Part shown: positions 45,802 through 59,512 of the stretch, in pieces
Layout: the number at the start of each line of letters is the position of its first letter
Numbering within the stretch: the first letter of the stretch is position 1
Origin: Ascaphus truei
Taxonomy: Eukaryota > Chordata > Amphibia > Anura > Ascaphidae
Direction: 5' to 3'
Length of the DNA: 64,000 nt
NCBI GenBank assembly: GCA_036426205.1
Contig: WSYH01001235.1
Location: forward strand, 62,001-126,000
The notes under the pieces: generated by a model
Seen by the model: the letters and a program-made list of their open reading frames with translations, nothing else
What the model was told of the DNA's origin: nothing
Database searches by the model: none
Position numbers and translations under genes: made by a program

Positions 45802-46306
45802 TAAGGCTTGCTACCGCCGGTCACTTATGACTTTTAATATGTCTCACTATCGCTTTAGTGGTCGGTGTGTTGTTGCACACTTTTTTGTTTGCGTTTAGGT
45901 GTGTATTGTGTGTTGATCTTAATGTCGATCCGTTAATACAGTACAGCAGTGTTTTCTTTATAAAGCTTTTCATGTTTGCCTGCATTTCCCCCTTGGTTTG
46001 GACTCCAGGGCCCTGACACAGCGCTTTGTATATTGCATACTTTGGTTAGTCACAAAACCTGGTCTCTCTGGTGTCCTAGGGTAGACGTGAGAAAGTATGG
46101 CTCGACGTTATTAGAGATGGACGAGCGTGTTCAGTCTGCAAATTCTCACGCACATTACTATTTCTTTGCAAATCCGTGGAGGTTTGAAAGAGTTTGTTAA
46201 AAGTTTGTGCAAAAACATGCAGTTTCACCTTGCGCCACTAGAGTTCGCACCGACAAACTTCATAAATTTCGCTGAGACTCTTATCACTAGAGTCCCATTG
46301 CTATAA

Positions 46307-46624
46307 CAGGCATACCCCGCTTAAGTACACTCACTTTAAGTCACTCGCGAGTAATACATATCGCCCAATGCAAACGGCAGCTCACGCATGCCCTGTCCAC
46401 GTCCTGAACAGCAATACCGGCTCCTACCTGTACGAAGCTGTGCGCAAGCGGGGAGACTATGAGCCTGTTACAAAGGTTCTTATTACATCATTATGCACGT
46501 ATATGATGATTACAGTACAGTACATGCATCAATAATGGGGAAAGGAGTGCTTCACTTTAAGTACATTTTCGCTTTACATACATGCTCCCGGTCCCATTGC
46601 GTACGTTAATGCGGGGTATGCCTG
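46307..46624. mobile_element. pogo/Tigger-type MITE (P3)
   Basis: The ends are CAGGCATACCCCGC on both sides (inverted), with TA on the right flank and AA on the left where P7 keeps TA. One half carries the CACTCACTTTAAG / CACTCGCGAG block. Confidence 0.78.
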
Positions 46625-49451
46625 TATATACCTCCCAAACACACACCATTTTAACAACGTGGAGAGAACGTGCACCTAATGGAACACCCCTGAGATTCCT
46701 GGGAACATGCTATTTTTATTATGCATATATATAATATATATATATATTATATATATATGTCTTAACAAACTACAAAAAGTTACAACGTGACAACCGGTCA
46801 TGTTTCACTCCCCAAAAAGCGAAATGCTGACCCGAGACCATTTTGTGACACTCATGAATGTGATTGCATTGTGCAGAGTTTAAGTGGGGCAACGTAAAGT
46901 CATCAATGCCACACAGATGCCAGTATCAGCGGGTTCACATCAGAAAGTGGTAGTTCTCCTCGAAGGCATTGCACTGTATATACTGGATGCTTCTAGTAGT
47001 GGTTGACTGCAGAGTGTGCTGGAAATGTCACCCGAGCCTATTCCCACACTCCTTTCCGGTATCTTCATGCCGCGCGTGTCCGGACCGGTTCATACTGTTT
47101 TTATTGAAGTGCAGAGACACAACCTTGTGTAATATTTTGTTTCAGTGATTCATAAACCGCCCCCCATTATAAGGAAGACTCACCAGTGTAACATCATTTA
47201 AAGCTTGAATAAAACAGTGTTATCAGGGTAATTGTGCTCAAAAACCAATATAAGTGCAATTCTTAATAGAAAGTGCTTAGTGAATTATTCAATACTGTAT
47301 AACAATATAAATATAACCTGAAAATTCTGTGATGAAACCAGAAAGTGACAATTTTCACTTTTTGATTATTTAAAGCTTACCTGAAACCCAGCAAGAAACC
47401 TAAGATTATAGGAACTACTGCGGCGTTTACATAATGGCTATTATTTGTAGGGTTTTTTTTGTGTGTGTCAAACAAGCACACAAAAAAAACAACAATATCT
47501 CAGGAATAAATGGTCCATTGAAGGTTGGAGGCCTGGATCAGCTCAAGGGGAACCCAATTCCAGTAAGTTAAAACCAAATAAGAACCAAATGTATAGCATC
47601 GTGAGCTGGCTGATTTTTAAACCTGTCTTGAGTATCAAACAGTAATGTTGAAATTAAGTTCCAGCACTAGTCTTCCATCCTATTATGCTTGGTTCTGGTT
47701 AAACATCAGGTAACCGACCTCCAGATAGTTAGTGAACGTATTGGCTTGTTTGTTGCCCCTTCTTCTGTACACAACAATGACATTAGTGAGACATTTTAAG
47801 AAGTTAAAGCCCTACCCTGAGTGCCTTGTCGGTGAATTCGGAAGACTTGATTTTTCGTGTTTAATTTTAAACCTACCCAGGTTCTTCGCTGACCTGTCCT
47901 CCGGGAAATTGCCTCTGGACCCAAGCGGCGTTTTGAACAGTGAACTGGACAGAATGAGAAGGTCTTCCAAGCTAAAATGACAATATTTTAATGAAGTAGG
48001 CCTATCTCTAACCATGAATATATGGATTGATTTTCTTACATGATATTTTCATTTAAACCGTTTAAAAGCCTATGCCTGTGCTATATATTATTTATGATGT
48101 ATCTGCATCAGGGGGGTTCGCAGACATTTCTCAGGTCTGTCAGAGGAATGGATTACATGGGTTTGAAAGCCTGTACAGAGTAAGAGAACACCCTGTACAA
48201 CCGGTGCAGTGTTTTCACAGGCTACTTTAAGTTGGTATTCCATATAAAGTGACAATCTCCTGTGCCCGCCATAAAAATAATGTTTATTTCATTTTCTAAT
48301 TCTGTAAGGGCATTCTGGATAATGATTTTTTATTTTTCTCCTCCGAGGGAAAAAAAATGGTTGCTGCCACCCCAAACATTTTAAAGCAGCTATTTGCATG
48401 GGGATGTCTTAACAAGTGCATAATAACCGTGAAACTGTGTAAACCAGTTTTTTGGAAAAAAATTAAATAGAACAAGAAAAATCTGCACAATCAAATCTAA
48501 CTGTTTTGGTTCTGATTTTTTTTTTTTTTATATATATATATATTATTTTGGTGGGGGATGCTGCTTCAACCCTAATTTTAGTGGAGCACCTGAAAAAGCA
48601 GATTGTGTGCTGCATACAACACGCAGTGAATGTTATATCTGTATCCAACACACACCACCACGACATTCCATATCAGATAAGTGTGAGGTGTAGCTGAATA
48701 ATGTGAAGGTATTTGTTGTTATGGTTCTGTCTGCTACAAAGTAAATAGTAACTGCTGCAACGCCTTTTCATGTCTGTTTTTTTTTTTTTACATAGTACGA
48801 CAGCCTTTAGATGATCTACTAATAGATATTCAAGTTTAACTTATGATACCCCAAATGGTAAGGAAGTATTTGCAACCTATAAAAGTCCATGGGAAATCTC
48901 ATGTGAGTGGGTAAATTGTTCTTTTAATCGGTTATTGTTGGAGCCAGAATGTAGTTTGGTCCAATGCACGGACATGTAAGTGTTTATATTTCCAAATGAA
49001 CATGAAAACTACTTACTACTTTAAAAAAACAAACCCCAGGAAATGTCAAGTGACCTGTTAATACTGTGTATGATTGTATGCATAATAATTGTACGGTTTC
49101 ATTTTCGGCTTGTTATATCTTGTAAATTATTTTAATGCGTGTCTCACATTCAAATGATGTTGCAAGTGTTAAAGATCCATCGGGACCAGAGATGGATCTA
49201 TTTAATTAACAACTTGAACATTCATTTGCGAGTGGCGTTTGTTGGAGATTCTGCAGTACCAGGCAATTACACCAGTGCTGCTGTTTTGGTGTTCCCGATT
49301 ACACTGTAGTAGCCAGCGTGTCAGCTTTTTTTTATGGTGGCACTCCTCTCTATATTGCAATATGGCATCGCTGAAATTGGAGAAAGGTGGAAATGATCTA
49401 ACTGCTTCAATTTTTTTACATTAACCATCATGTCAAAGAATGAATTGCTTA

Positions 49452-49787
49452 CAGGCATACCCCCATTTTAAGGACACTCACTTTAAGTACACTCGCGAGT
49501 AAGGACATATTTACAATAGCACCATACCTCTGTGTCCATACGCTTGCTTCGCGAGTGCGGACACTTATTCTGCCCTACAGACCGCCGTAGTAGCGATGCG
49601 CTGATTCCCCTCGCCCAATAGGCAAACGGCACTCGCGCATGCGCCTGTCTGCACGTCCTGAACCAATAAATACCGGCTCCCTACCTGTACCGAAGCATCG
49701 ATAATGGGGGGAAAAGGTAGTGCTTCACTTTAATAGTACATTTTCGCTTAACATACATGCTTTGTCCCATGTGTACGTTAATGCCTG
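49452..49787. mobile_element. pogo/Tigger-type MITE (P4)
   Basis: It runs CAGGCATACCCCC to ATGCCTG, flanked by TA on both sides (49450-49451, 49788-49789). It is the mirror image of P5. Confidence 0.75.
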
Positions 49788-50043
49788 TATATATATCTAA
49801 AAAAATTTTTTAGACATGTGTCCAGTGTTGCAAAGATCAATGGCTTCGTTTTGGACAGAACATGTAATTAATTTCGGTTGCACGTGATTTGGATCAAACA
49901 TCTTCCTACACTTACTAATAGCTACAAAGAAATGATGATCAAATCACGTGCAACCGGAAATTAATTACATGTTCTGTCCAAAACGAAGCCATTGATCTTT
50001 GCAACACTGGACACATGTCTAAAAAATTTTTTAGATATATATA

Positions 50044-50378
50044 CAGGCATTAACGTACACAATGGGACCAAAGCATGTATGTTAAGCGAAAATGTACTTA
50101 AAGTGAAGCACTACCTTTTCCCCCCACTTATCGATGCTTCGGTACAGGTAGGGAGCCGGTATTGCTGTTCAGGACGTGCAGACAGGCGCATGCGCGAGCT
50201 GCCGTTTGCCTATTGGGCGAGGGGAATCAGCGCATCGCTACTACGGCGGTCTGTAGGGCAGAATAAGTGTCCGCACTCGCGAAGCAAGCGTATGGACACA
50301 GAGGTATGGTGCTATTGTAAATATGTCCTTACTCGCGAGTGTACTTAAAGTGAGTGTCCTTAAACTGGGGTATGCCTG
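50044..50378. mobile_element. pogo/Tigger-type MITE (P5)
   Basis: Reverse complement of P4, with TA on both sides (50042-50043, 50379-50380). Confidence 0.75.
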
Positions 50379-50572
50379 TAAGCAATTCATTCTTTGACAT
50401 GATGGTTAATGTAAAAAAATATGAAGCAGTTAGATCTATTCCCACCTTTCTCCAATTTCAGCGATGCCATATTGCAATTATAGAGAGGAGTGCCACCATA
50501 AAAAAAAGCTGACACGCTTGGCTACTACAGTGTAATCGGGACACCAAAACAGCAGCACTGGTGTAATTGCCT

Positions 50573-52731
50573 GAAGGTTTTTGTAACGATGCCCAAACAG
50601 ACAGTACTGGAAAAGGCGAGGTAACTCAATGTATTTACTGCCTGTAAACATTTTTATAAATAACTCATTCAAAAACCCCTAACCTGCCTTGCAGAAACAC
50701 TGAAGGGTATTGCTGGCCCTGGGACTGAAGGAAGCCGGACTTTTGACAGCCAAGCTTTGATTTGCTATTGCGGGTGATGTTTAAAACCCTTTGAAGAAAA
50801 AACTGTTCCCAGCACTCATAAATGATGATTATGTCAAATGATATGCCAAAAACTTTACCATATTACAAAATCATAACAAAAAACACGAATGATTGAAAAA
50901 ACATTGAGACACTGTAGGTAGAATACAATGCATAACACACGATAGAGAGAGAACAGAGCACAGTGTGTGAACACAAGTCCCAAAACACAAACACCGTGCG
51001 CAAAAAGGGAAATACTACACACCAGAAACAGATGCCAAAGGGGGGGGGGGAAATTAGAGGAAAAGAACACAATGAAAATCTGTTACCACCGAAAGGTCCT
51101 GTGTTACTCCCTTAAGACCCTTATGCCTTCGCCCCCGCGCCTACTAGCAGCGAACGCTGTGGCGACTCTGCGCGCACGAGAAGCGCCTCCCCGCAATGGC
51201 GCCGGGCCCGTGCCGAGCGGGGGCCTCAGCGCTCGGCGAGAGCTACTATCTGCCTCTCAATAGAATTTATAGGCAGGACCTCGCGTCGAGCGATACGTCA
51301 CGGCCCCCCGGCGGTTCAGGCAATGAGGGCGAACCTGCCGATGACGTCATGGCCTACCCCCCGTCCACTTCCTTCCGCACGCCCCCCCGGTCTCTTAGCT
51401 GCAGCTCCCTGCAGACCATTGTAATATCGGCTGCACGAGCCGCCCATCTCGCGGTCGCGCGGTTTGCAGCTGAGTTACCGGGGCCGCCGTAAAGCCTTAG
51501 GCTAGCGTTACCATGTGCGGGACGACGTGAGTGAACGGTCGCTTGCGCCGAGCCGCCATTATAAGTGTGTATGTGTGAGCGCTGCACAAGAGCGACCCGG
51601 AGCTTCGCGCGACAACTTTATTTGAATTTGCTGTGGCGATGCTTGTTTCTCGTGAGCAGTTCGCCCCTGAGTGTGAACCAGCTCTTGACATCATAACAGC
51701 CACGCCTCCCTGTCGCGTCTTCTGCCTGCCTGACAGAACCTGCTAGCGTGAAACGTTGCACACGCATTCACTATGGCACGAGTCTGAGTTAGGAAGTCCT
51801 CCCTTGTTGGCAAAAAAAGATGTAAAATGTGTCCTGTAGTCCCATTGATGGGAAGCAGTTCACACTGTCTGGCCTATGTAATAGCCAAGAAACAGGTATT
51901 CCTCCTAGCAGTGATAAAAACAAAACAAGAAAAAGCTTCCTGTTGATGCCTCGTATCCAGTGAGTGGCGTTTCAACAGGGAAAACTTTTCTTGTTCTGTT
52001 TATCATTATTTATATTGTTCTATTGCACCTGCCGATTGTTAACATATCCATCCAATATATTAAGGATGCGCTTATAGTGCCTCCGCGGCGGGTTGACGCG
52101 GACGCGATTCCGAACAAATACCTTGACCGACTCGCAAGTGACTTAGTAGAGCGGCAACGGAGCGAACATTGCAACCCCAAAACCTTTTGTCGCCGGGTCC
52201 TATTTGATTTAAGAGGACAGTCAGCCACATGTGACGTCTCTAAAACCAATCAGGGACGTCGCTTCAAATCAAAATCATAACAACTTTCGCTGGTGACGTC
52301 TTCTGCCGCGGTCGCCAGCCAGGCTATAACGCGCGGCCTTATACTGTAAGTACCAAGGTTCGCACTATATTCGGGGCAAATCATGGTTTAGGCTGAGCGG
52401 GAGTATCATCCCTTCCCCCCCTTTCCCACAGAGCTCGAAACTTGGTGCAAAAAAAAAAAAAGCTAAGTACAAGACAAAATTTCAAAACGCTGGAAAGCTC
52501 CATATATAGCAGTGCCTCATACTAAATATTCCCCAGCAGGGCTAATGGTATGTATGCAGGAAACCAAAACCGTATAGCTGCAAATTCAGATTTCCTCCCT
52601 CCCTCCCCCCCTTTTTTTGGTCATCTTTCTTTTGTGTATTATTTCCCTTGTGTGCACTGGTACTTTGTTTTGGAATCATTGTGTTCATATTTTGTTCACA
52701 CACTACTCGGTTTTATCTGTGTGTGGTGTGT

Positions 52732-52780
<49 letters not shown>

Positions 52781-53870
52781 TGTGGGTGTGTGTGTTGTGT
52801 TTTTGATATTACACCCACCACCACAACCTACATTGTTCATTCATTAGTGTTTTTTGTTATGTATTTTGTAATTAAGATAAGTTTTTTTGGCATATCCATT
52901 TGACACTCATCATTTACCTTTCAGTGCTGGGAACTTGAGTGTGTTTTCCGTGTGGATATTTTCAAGGGTTTTAGGTCCCTCGCATGTTCCACTTGTACCA
53001 CCATTGACGCTTTTGCATAGATGTGTTTATTTTTAGAGTGCTGCCTATACTCTATACTTTAATGTTTAACCCTTTGGTTGCGATCTTTCAGTGACCACGG
53101 GAATAGAGGAAATATGGTAGGGCACTCGACCTGCATTGCGACCTTTTTAAGTGCTAGATAAGACCAGGAGGGCTTTAGCGTTTTCCAGGTAAATCCAAGC
53201 GTAGAGTATGTTACAGCAAAAAGAAAAAAAGTGAGAAGCGCAGTCAAAAATTGTGTAGTGGAACTAGACACTTTTATTAAAAATCCTGTCCCAGGGATCA
53301 CCCTCTAGGACAACAAAAACATGATGTAATCAATTATAGACAATAAAGTTTAAAAACTGTGCAGATGAAGCTGTGTGCAATTCAACTCAATGGGTCTCCA
53401 AGGGGTAAACAACGGGAGAATCCCGGTGTACACGTCGAGTCCTGTAAACGTGCGTGCCCGCAAGATTATATATAGAGGGGTACCCCAGGGTTGAAGCAAT
53501 GCTCGATATGCTCACCCTTTAATCGCTGCTGTTCCGTGGGGGTCCGATGACTTTCTATCATTATCGAAATTTGCTCCAGCTACACGCTGCACAGATGCAC
53601 TTTACACACGATACCACGCAGCCCTCCGGGTGTCCGGGTCTGATGTCACTTCCGGCGTGACGCACAGACCCTTCCCGTAGTCTCTGGACTGCGTCCGTCA
53701 GCTCTCCTCCTGGTGGTTGCCGATGAAGGCAAACAAACTTGAAACAGGTGCTACTGGCTGAGCCCACTGTATGATGTTGCTTGCTGCCACTGCACTGAAT
53801 GAGAGCAAAACCCTATGCTCCTCCTCCTAGCGTTTCACTGAAGATGGCTGCGTCAATTTGGGGCCCTATT
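50573..53870 (+). repeat. spacer S, copy 2
   Basis: Duplicate of 41047-44340, beginning at GAAGGTTTTTGTAACGATG. Includes the CpG block 51105-51775, a Harbinger MITE at 52064 and a (TG)n tract at 52720-52797. Confidence 0.88.
52064..52338. mobile_element. PIF/Harbinger-type MITE (H5)
   Basis: Duplicate of H3 with a better left end (GGATGCGCTTATAGTGCC). Flanks are TAA (52061-52063) and TTA (52339-52341). Confidence 0.68.
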
Positions 53871-55172
53871 TGCCTGACAATGTCTTGGTTAAATCTCATC
53901 TGGAATTCTAAGGACATCTTTTTATTTATATTATGTATGCCATGATCTATTGCTTTTTCCAGTTTTTCTTTGCCATAATACTGCCATTGCTCTGGGAACA
54001 CATTGCTTCACGGAAGCCCACGCCAAGTATAGGGCGTGGATAACCCCTATATATGCTGGAACATTACTGCTGTTAGTGTTGGTAATGAGCTTCCCATATG
54101 ATTTGGTTTTTATTGTAGCGTTGCCTTAATCTAACCCAAGCAGACCAGATTTTAGGAACCATTAATGAAGCATTGGGCAATAATGCAGTTACTTTTGGAC
54201 ATTTAAAGTAACCCGTATCAGTTGGCATTATTTTAATGATTTTTTTTTTTTATTATCGAAACTGAAACTCAGAGGAAGGCCAGCGCTAAACGAGGCACGG
54301 GCCTGGCCCCAAATATTGAGGGGAGTGAAACGCAATCGCCAGGAGCAGTAGTGGTAATGTCACAACACCTTTGAAGTGGTGTGATCACCGTTAAAACCCA
54401 GTGTCTGCTGCCTACTCCTGGGTAAGTCACTTTACTCCCCTTGTGCCTCAACTACCGTTATATAATGTTCATTATAATGTTAATAGTTGCAGGGATTTAT
54501 GCCTGAAAACAATCCAAGCACAGGAATGCATAAGCAACAATATTATTTACAATCACAATGTCCCTATATTATTACCTCAACTTCAAAAAGAGTTTCCCGT
54601 GGTTTTAAGCTTAAAGCTACAGCGCAAGTAGCCGTGCGCGAGCACGAAGTCCTGGTGGCGCTCGTGCCTTCAGCCGAGCAATCTGAGGCGCGGGGGCGCA
54701 GCCATGATCTCATGTGTCTGCTTCCCCTCATTGGCTGAACCGCCACCGTGACGTGCCATCGCTCGGACCGCACCATAAGTCAAATTTCTTGACTTCTCAA
54801 AATGTAGTCGCCACTCGCGCTTGTCATCATGCTCGAGCAGCACTGACTGGGGCCGGCCCCATAGAGCCGTATTTGTACTGTGCTAGCAGTGGGGACGAGC
54901 CTTATGCCTTGTCCATGAGGACGGAGCGCCATGGCGCTCCTTGCAGCACGGGCGATTCCTGGCCTGCAGTGTAGCGCGATGGGCGGCTTGCTCGGGGTGG
55001 GCCCGTGATGTCACGTGCGCAGTTCGCTCTCATTGGCTGAACCAAGCACGTGACCCGCCATCGCGCCAGACATATTTTGTCTCTGCATGAATCGCGCCTA
55101 CAGACGCGCGAGCGCGCACACAGAGTATGGACACTCCAATGGATTTACATTGATCAACATGGAGAGGCCTAA

Positions 55173-55338
55173 GGCGCCTTATAGTGCTGGCGACGCGCGG
55201 CAAAACAAATATATTGCCGCCATCGTGTGCGCTTATAGTAAGCGCGACGGATTGGTCGCATCGCTGGAAGTCATCTCTATTTGAATTTTCCAGCGACCGT
55301 CACCTGACAGTCGGATCGCCGGCACTATAAACGTAGCC
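55173..55338. mobile_element. PIF/Harbinger-type MITE (H6)
   Basis: Duplicate of H4 with TAA on both sides (55170-55172, 55339-55341). Confidence 0.75.
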
Positions 55339-55846
55339 TAAGGCTTGCTACCGCCGGTCACTTATGACTTTTAATATGTCTCACTATCGCTTTAGTGGTC
55401 GGTGTGTTGGTTGCACACTTTTTTGATTTGCGTTTAGGTGTGTATTGTGTGTTGATCTTAATGTCGATCCGTTAATACAGTACAGCAGGTGTTTTCTTTA
55501 TAAAGCTTTTCATGTTGCCTGCATTTCCCCCTTGGTTTGGACTCCAGGGCCCTGACACAGCGCTTTGTATATTGCATACTTTGGTTAGTCACAAAACCTG
55601 GTCTCTCTGGTGTCCTAGGGTAGACGTGAGAAAGTATGGCTTCGACGTTATTAGAGATGGACGAGCGTGTTCAGTCTGCAAATTCTCACGCACATTACTA
55701 TTTCTTTGCAAATCCGTGGAGGTTTGTAAAGAGTTTGTTAAAAGTTTGTGCAAAAACATGCAGTTTCACCTTGCGCCACTAGAGTTCGCACCGACAAACT
55801 TCATAAATTTCGCTGAGACTCTTATCACTAGAGTCCCATGCTATAA

Positions 55847-56168
55847 CAGGCATACCCCGCTTAAGTACACTCACTTTAAGTACACTCGCGAGTAAGTACA
55901 TATCGCCCAATGCAAACGGCAGCTCACGCATGCGCCTGTCAGCACGTCCTGAACAGCAATACCGGCTCCTACCTGTACGAAGCTGTGCGCAAGCGGGGAG
56001 ACTATGAGCCTGTTACAAAGCGTTATTACATCATTAGCACGTATATGATGATTACAGTACAGTACATGCATCAATAAGTGGGGAAAGGTAGTGCTTCACT
56101 TTAAGTACATTTTCGCTTTACATACATGCTCCCGGTCCCATTGCGTACGTTAATGCGGGGTATGCCTG
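55847..56168. mobile_element. pogo/Tigger-type MITE (P6)
   Basis: Duplicate of P3 with the CAGGCATACCCCGC inverted ends. Confidence 0.78.
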
Positions 56169-56267
56169 TATATACCTCCCAAACACACACCATTTTAACA
56201 ACGTGGAGAGAACGTGCACCTAATGGAACACCCCTGAGATTCCTGGGAACATGCTATTTTTTTATGC

Positions 56268-56300
<33 letters not shown>

Positions 56301-58846
56301 GTCTTTAACAAACTACAAAAAGTTACAAACGTGACAACCGGTCATGTTTCACTCCCCAAAAAGCGAAATGCTGACCCTGAGACCATTTTGGACACTCATG
56401 AATGTGATTGCATTGTGCAGTAGTTTAAGTGGGGCAACGTAAAGTCACAATGCCCACAGATGCCAGTATCAGCGGGTTCAATCAGAAAGTGGTAGTTCTC
56501 CTCGAAGGCATTGCACTGTATATACTGATGCTTCTAGTAGTGGTTGACTGCAGAGTGTGCTGGAAATGTCACCCGAGCCTATTCCCACACTCCTTTCCGG
56601 TATCTTCACTGCCGAGCGTGTCCGGACCGGTTCATACTGTTTTTATTGAAGTGCAGAGACACAACCTTGTGTAATATTTTGTTCAGTGATTCATAAACCG
56701 CCCCCATTATAGGAAGACCTCACCAGTGTAACATCATTTAAAGCTTGAATAAAACAGTGTTATCGGGTAATTGTGCTCAAAACCAATATAAGTGCAATTC
56801 TTAATAGAAAGTGCTTAGTGAATTATTCAATACTGTATAACAATATAAATATAACTGAAAATTCTTTGATGAAACCAGAAAGTGACAATTTTCACTTTTT
56901 GATTATTTAAAGCTTACCTGAAACCCAGCAAGAAACCTAAGATTATAGGAACTACTGCGGCGTTTACATAATGGCTATTATTTGTAGGGTTTTTTTTGTG
57001 TGTGTCAAAACAAGCACACAAAAAAAACAACAATATCTCAGGAATAAATGGTCCATTGAAGGTTGGAGGACCCTGGATCAGCTCAAGGGGAACCCAATTC
57101 CAGTAAGTTATAAACCAAATAAGAACCAAATGTATAGCATCGTGAGCTGCTGATTTTTAAACCTGTCTTGAGTATCAAACAGTAATGTTGAAATTAAGTT
57201 CCAGCACTAGTCTTCCATCCTATTATGCTTGGTTCTGGTTAAACATCAGGTAACCGACCTCCAGATAGTTAGTGAACGTATTGGCTTGTTTGTTGCCCCT
57301 TCTTCTGTACACAACAATGACATTAGTGAGACATTTTAAGAAGTTAAAGCCCTACCCTGAGTGCCTTGTCGGTGAATTCGGAAGACTTGATTTTTCGTGT
57401 TTAATTTTAACCTACCAGGTTCTTCGCTGACCTGTCCTCCGGGAAATTGCCTCTGGACCCAAGCGGCGTTTTGAACAGTGAACTGGACAGAATGAGAAGG
57501 TCTTCCAAGCTAAAATGACAATATTTTAATGAAGTAGGAGCCTATCTCTACCATGAATATATGGATTGATTTTCTTACATATATTTTCATTTAAACCGTT
57601 TAAAAGCCTATGCCTGTGCTATATATTATTTATGATGTATCTGCATCAGGGGGGTTCGCAGACATTTCTCAGGTCTGTCAGAGGAATGGATACATGGGTT
57701 TGAAAGCCTGTACAGAGTAGAGAGAACACCCTGGTACACCGGTGCAGTGTTTTCACAGGCTACTTTAAGTTGGTATTCCATATAAAGTGACAATCTCCTG
57801 TGCCCGCCATAAAAATAATGTTTATTTCATTTTCTAATTCTGTAAGGGCATTCTGGATAATGATTTTTTATTTTTCTCCTCCGAGGGAAAAAAAATGGTT
57901 GCTGCCACCCCAAACATTTTAAAGCAGCTATTTGCATGGGGATGTCTTAACAAGTGCATAATAACCCGTGAAACTGTGTAAACCAGTTTTTTGGAAAAAA
58001 ATTAAATAGAACAAGAAAAATCTGCACAATCAATCTAACTGTTTTGGTTCTGATTTTTTTTTTTTTTATATATATATATATTATTTTGGTGGGGATGCTG
58101 CTTCAACCCTAATTTTAGTGGAGCACCTGAAAAAGCAGATTGTGTGCTGCATACAACACGCAGTGAATGTTATATCTGTATCCAACACACACCCACCACA
58201 CATTCCATATCAGATAAGTGTGGGTGTAGCTGAATAATGTAAGGTATTTGTTTTATGTATGGTTCTGTCTCTACAAAGTAAATAGTAACTGCTGCAACGC
58301 CTTTTCATGTCTGTTTTTTTTTTTTACATAGTACGACAGCCTTTAGATGATCTACTAATAGATATTCAAGTTTAACTTATGATACCCCAAATGGTAAGGA
58401 AGTATTTGCAACCATAAAAGTCCATGGGAAATCTCATGTTAGTGGGTAAATTGTTCTTTTAATCGGTTATTGTTGGGCCAGAATGTAGTCTTGGTCCAAT
58501 AGCACGGACATGTAAGTGTTTATATTTCCAAATGAACATGAAAACTACTTACTACTTTAAAAAAACAAACCCCAGGAAATGTCAAGTGACCTGTTAATAC
58601 TGTGTATGATTGTATGCATAATAATTGTACGGTTTCATTTTCGGGCTTGTTATATCTTGTAAATTATTTTAATGCGTGTCTCACATTCAAATGATGTTGC
58701 AAGTGTTAAAGATCCATCGGGACCAGAGATGGATCTATTTAATTAACAACTTGAACATTCATTGCGAGTGGCGTTTGTTGGAGATTCTGCAGTAACCACT
58801 ACAGTGTAATCGGGACACCAAAACAGCAGCACTGGTGTAATTGCCT

Positions 58847-58906
58847 TGGTACTGCAGAATCTCCAACAAACGCCACTGGTACTGCAGAATCTCCAACAAA
58901 CGCCAC
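58847..58906 (+). repeat. 30-bp tandem duplication at the C/D junction
   Basis: TGGTACTGCAGAATCTCC plus AACAAACGCCAC occurs twice in tandem (58847-58876 and 58877-58906). The single-copy form is at 34801-34830. Confidence 0.85.
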
Positions 58907-59043
58907 TCGCAAATGAATGTTCCAAGTGTTTAATTAAATAGATCAATCTCTGGTCAACATTCATTTGAATGTGAGACACGCATTAAAATAATGTTACAAG
59001 ATATAACAAGCCAGAAAATGAAACCGTACAATTATTATGCATA

Positions 59044-59512
59044 NNNNNNNNNNNNNNNNNNNNNNNNNNNNNNNNNNNNNNNNNNNNNNNNNNNNNNNNN
59101 NNNNNNNNNNNNNNNNNNNNNNNNNNNNNNNNNNNNNNNNNNNNNNNNNNNNNNNNNNNNNNNNNNNNNNNNNNNNNNNNNNNNNNNNNNNNNNNNNNNN
59201 NNNNNNNNNNNNNNNNNNNNNNNNNNNNNNNNNNNNNNNNNNNNNNNNNNNNNNNNNNNNNNNNNNNNNNNNNNNNNNNNNNNNNNNNNNNNNNNNNNNN
59301 NNNNNNNNNNNNNNNNNNNNNNNNNNNNNNNNNNNNNNNNNNNNNNNNNNNNNNNNNNNNNNNNNNNNNNNNNNNNNNNNNNNNNNNNNNNNNNNNNNNN
59401 NNNNNNNNNNNNNNNNNNNNNNNNNNNNNNNNNNNNNNNNNNNNNNNNNNNNNNNNNNNNNNNNNNNNNNNNNNNNNNNNNNNNNNNNNNNNNNNNNNNN
59501 NNNNNNNNNNNN
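59044..59512. other. assembly gap (469 N)
   Basis: Unknown bases. The sequences on both sides belong to arm D. By comparison with arm C (about 58205-58617) roughly 0.4 kb is expected here, so the gap size is close to real. Confidence 0.98.

Larger units (their letters stand above)
44345..49890 (+). repeat. large arm, copy B (direct)
   Basis: Matches 53870-58790 directly and arms A and D in reverse. Contents: a SINE-like segment (44755-44930), a CpG-rich repeat (45065-45600), a Harbinger MITE (45636-45801), a pogo-type MITE (46307-46624), a TA microsatellite (about 46725-46758), and AT-rich sequence to 49440, then another pogo-type MITE (49452-49787). No gene is recognised. Confidence 0.85.
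49262..50572. repeat. 1.3-kb palindrome at the arm tip
   Basis: 49262-49905 is the reverse complement of about 49940-50572. The roughly 35-45 bases between are the CATCTTCCTACACTTACTAA cassette. Both halves contain a pogo-type MITE in mirror position (P4, P5) and ATATCTAAAAAATTTTTTAG near 49795 and 50015. The right half equals the start of an A-type arm and then jumps abruptly into spacer copy 2. Confidence 0.85.
53870..58790 (+). repeat. large arm, copy C (direct)
   Basis: Duplicate of arm B at an offset of about 9536-9540 bp, with scattered one-base differences. It ends inside the tip region, at GATTCTGCAGTA, where it meets the inverted arm D. Confidence 0.86.
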
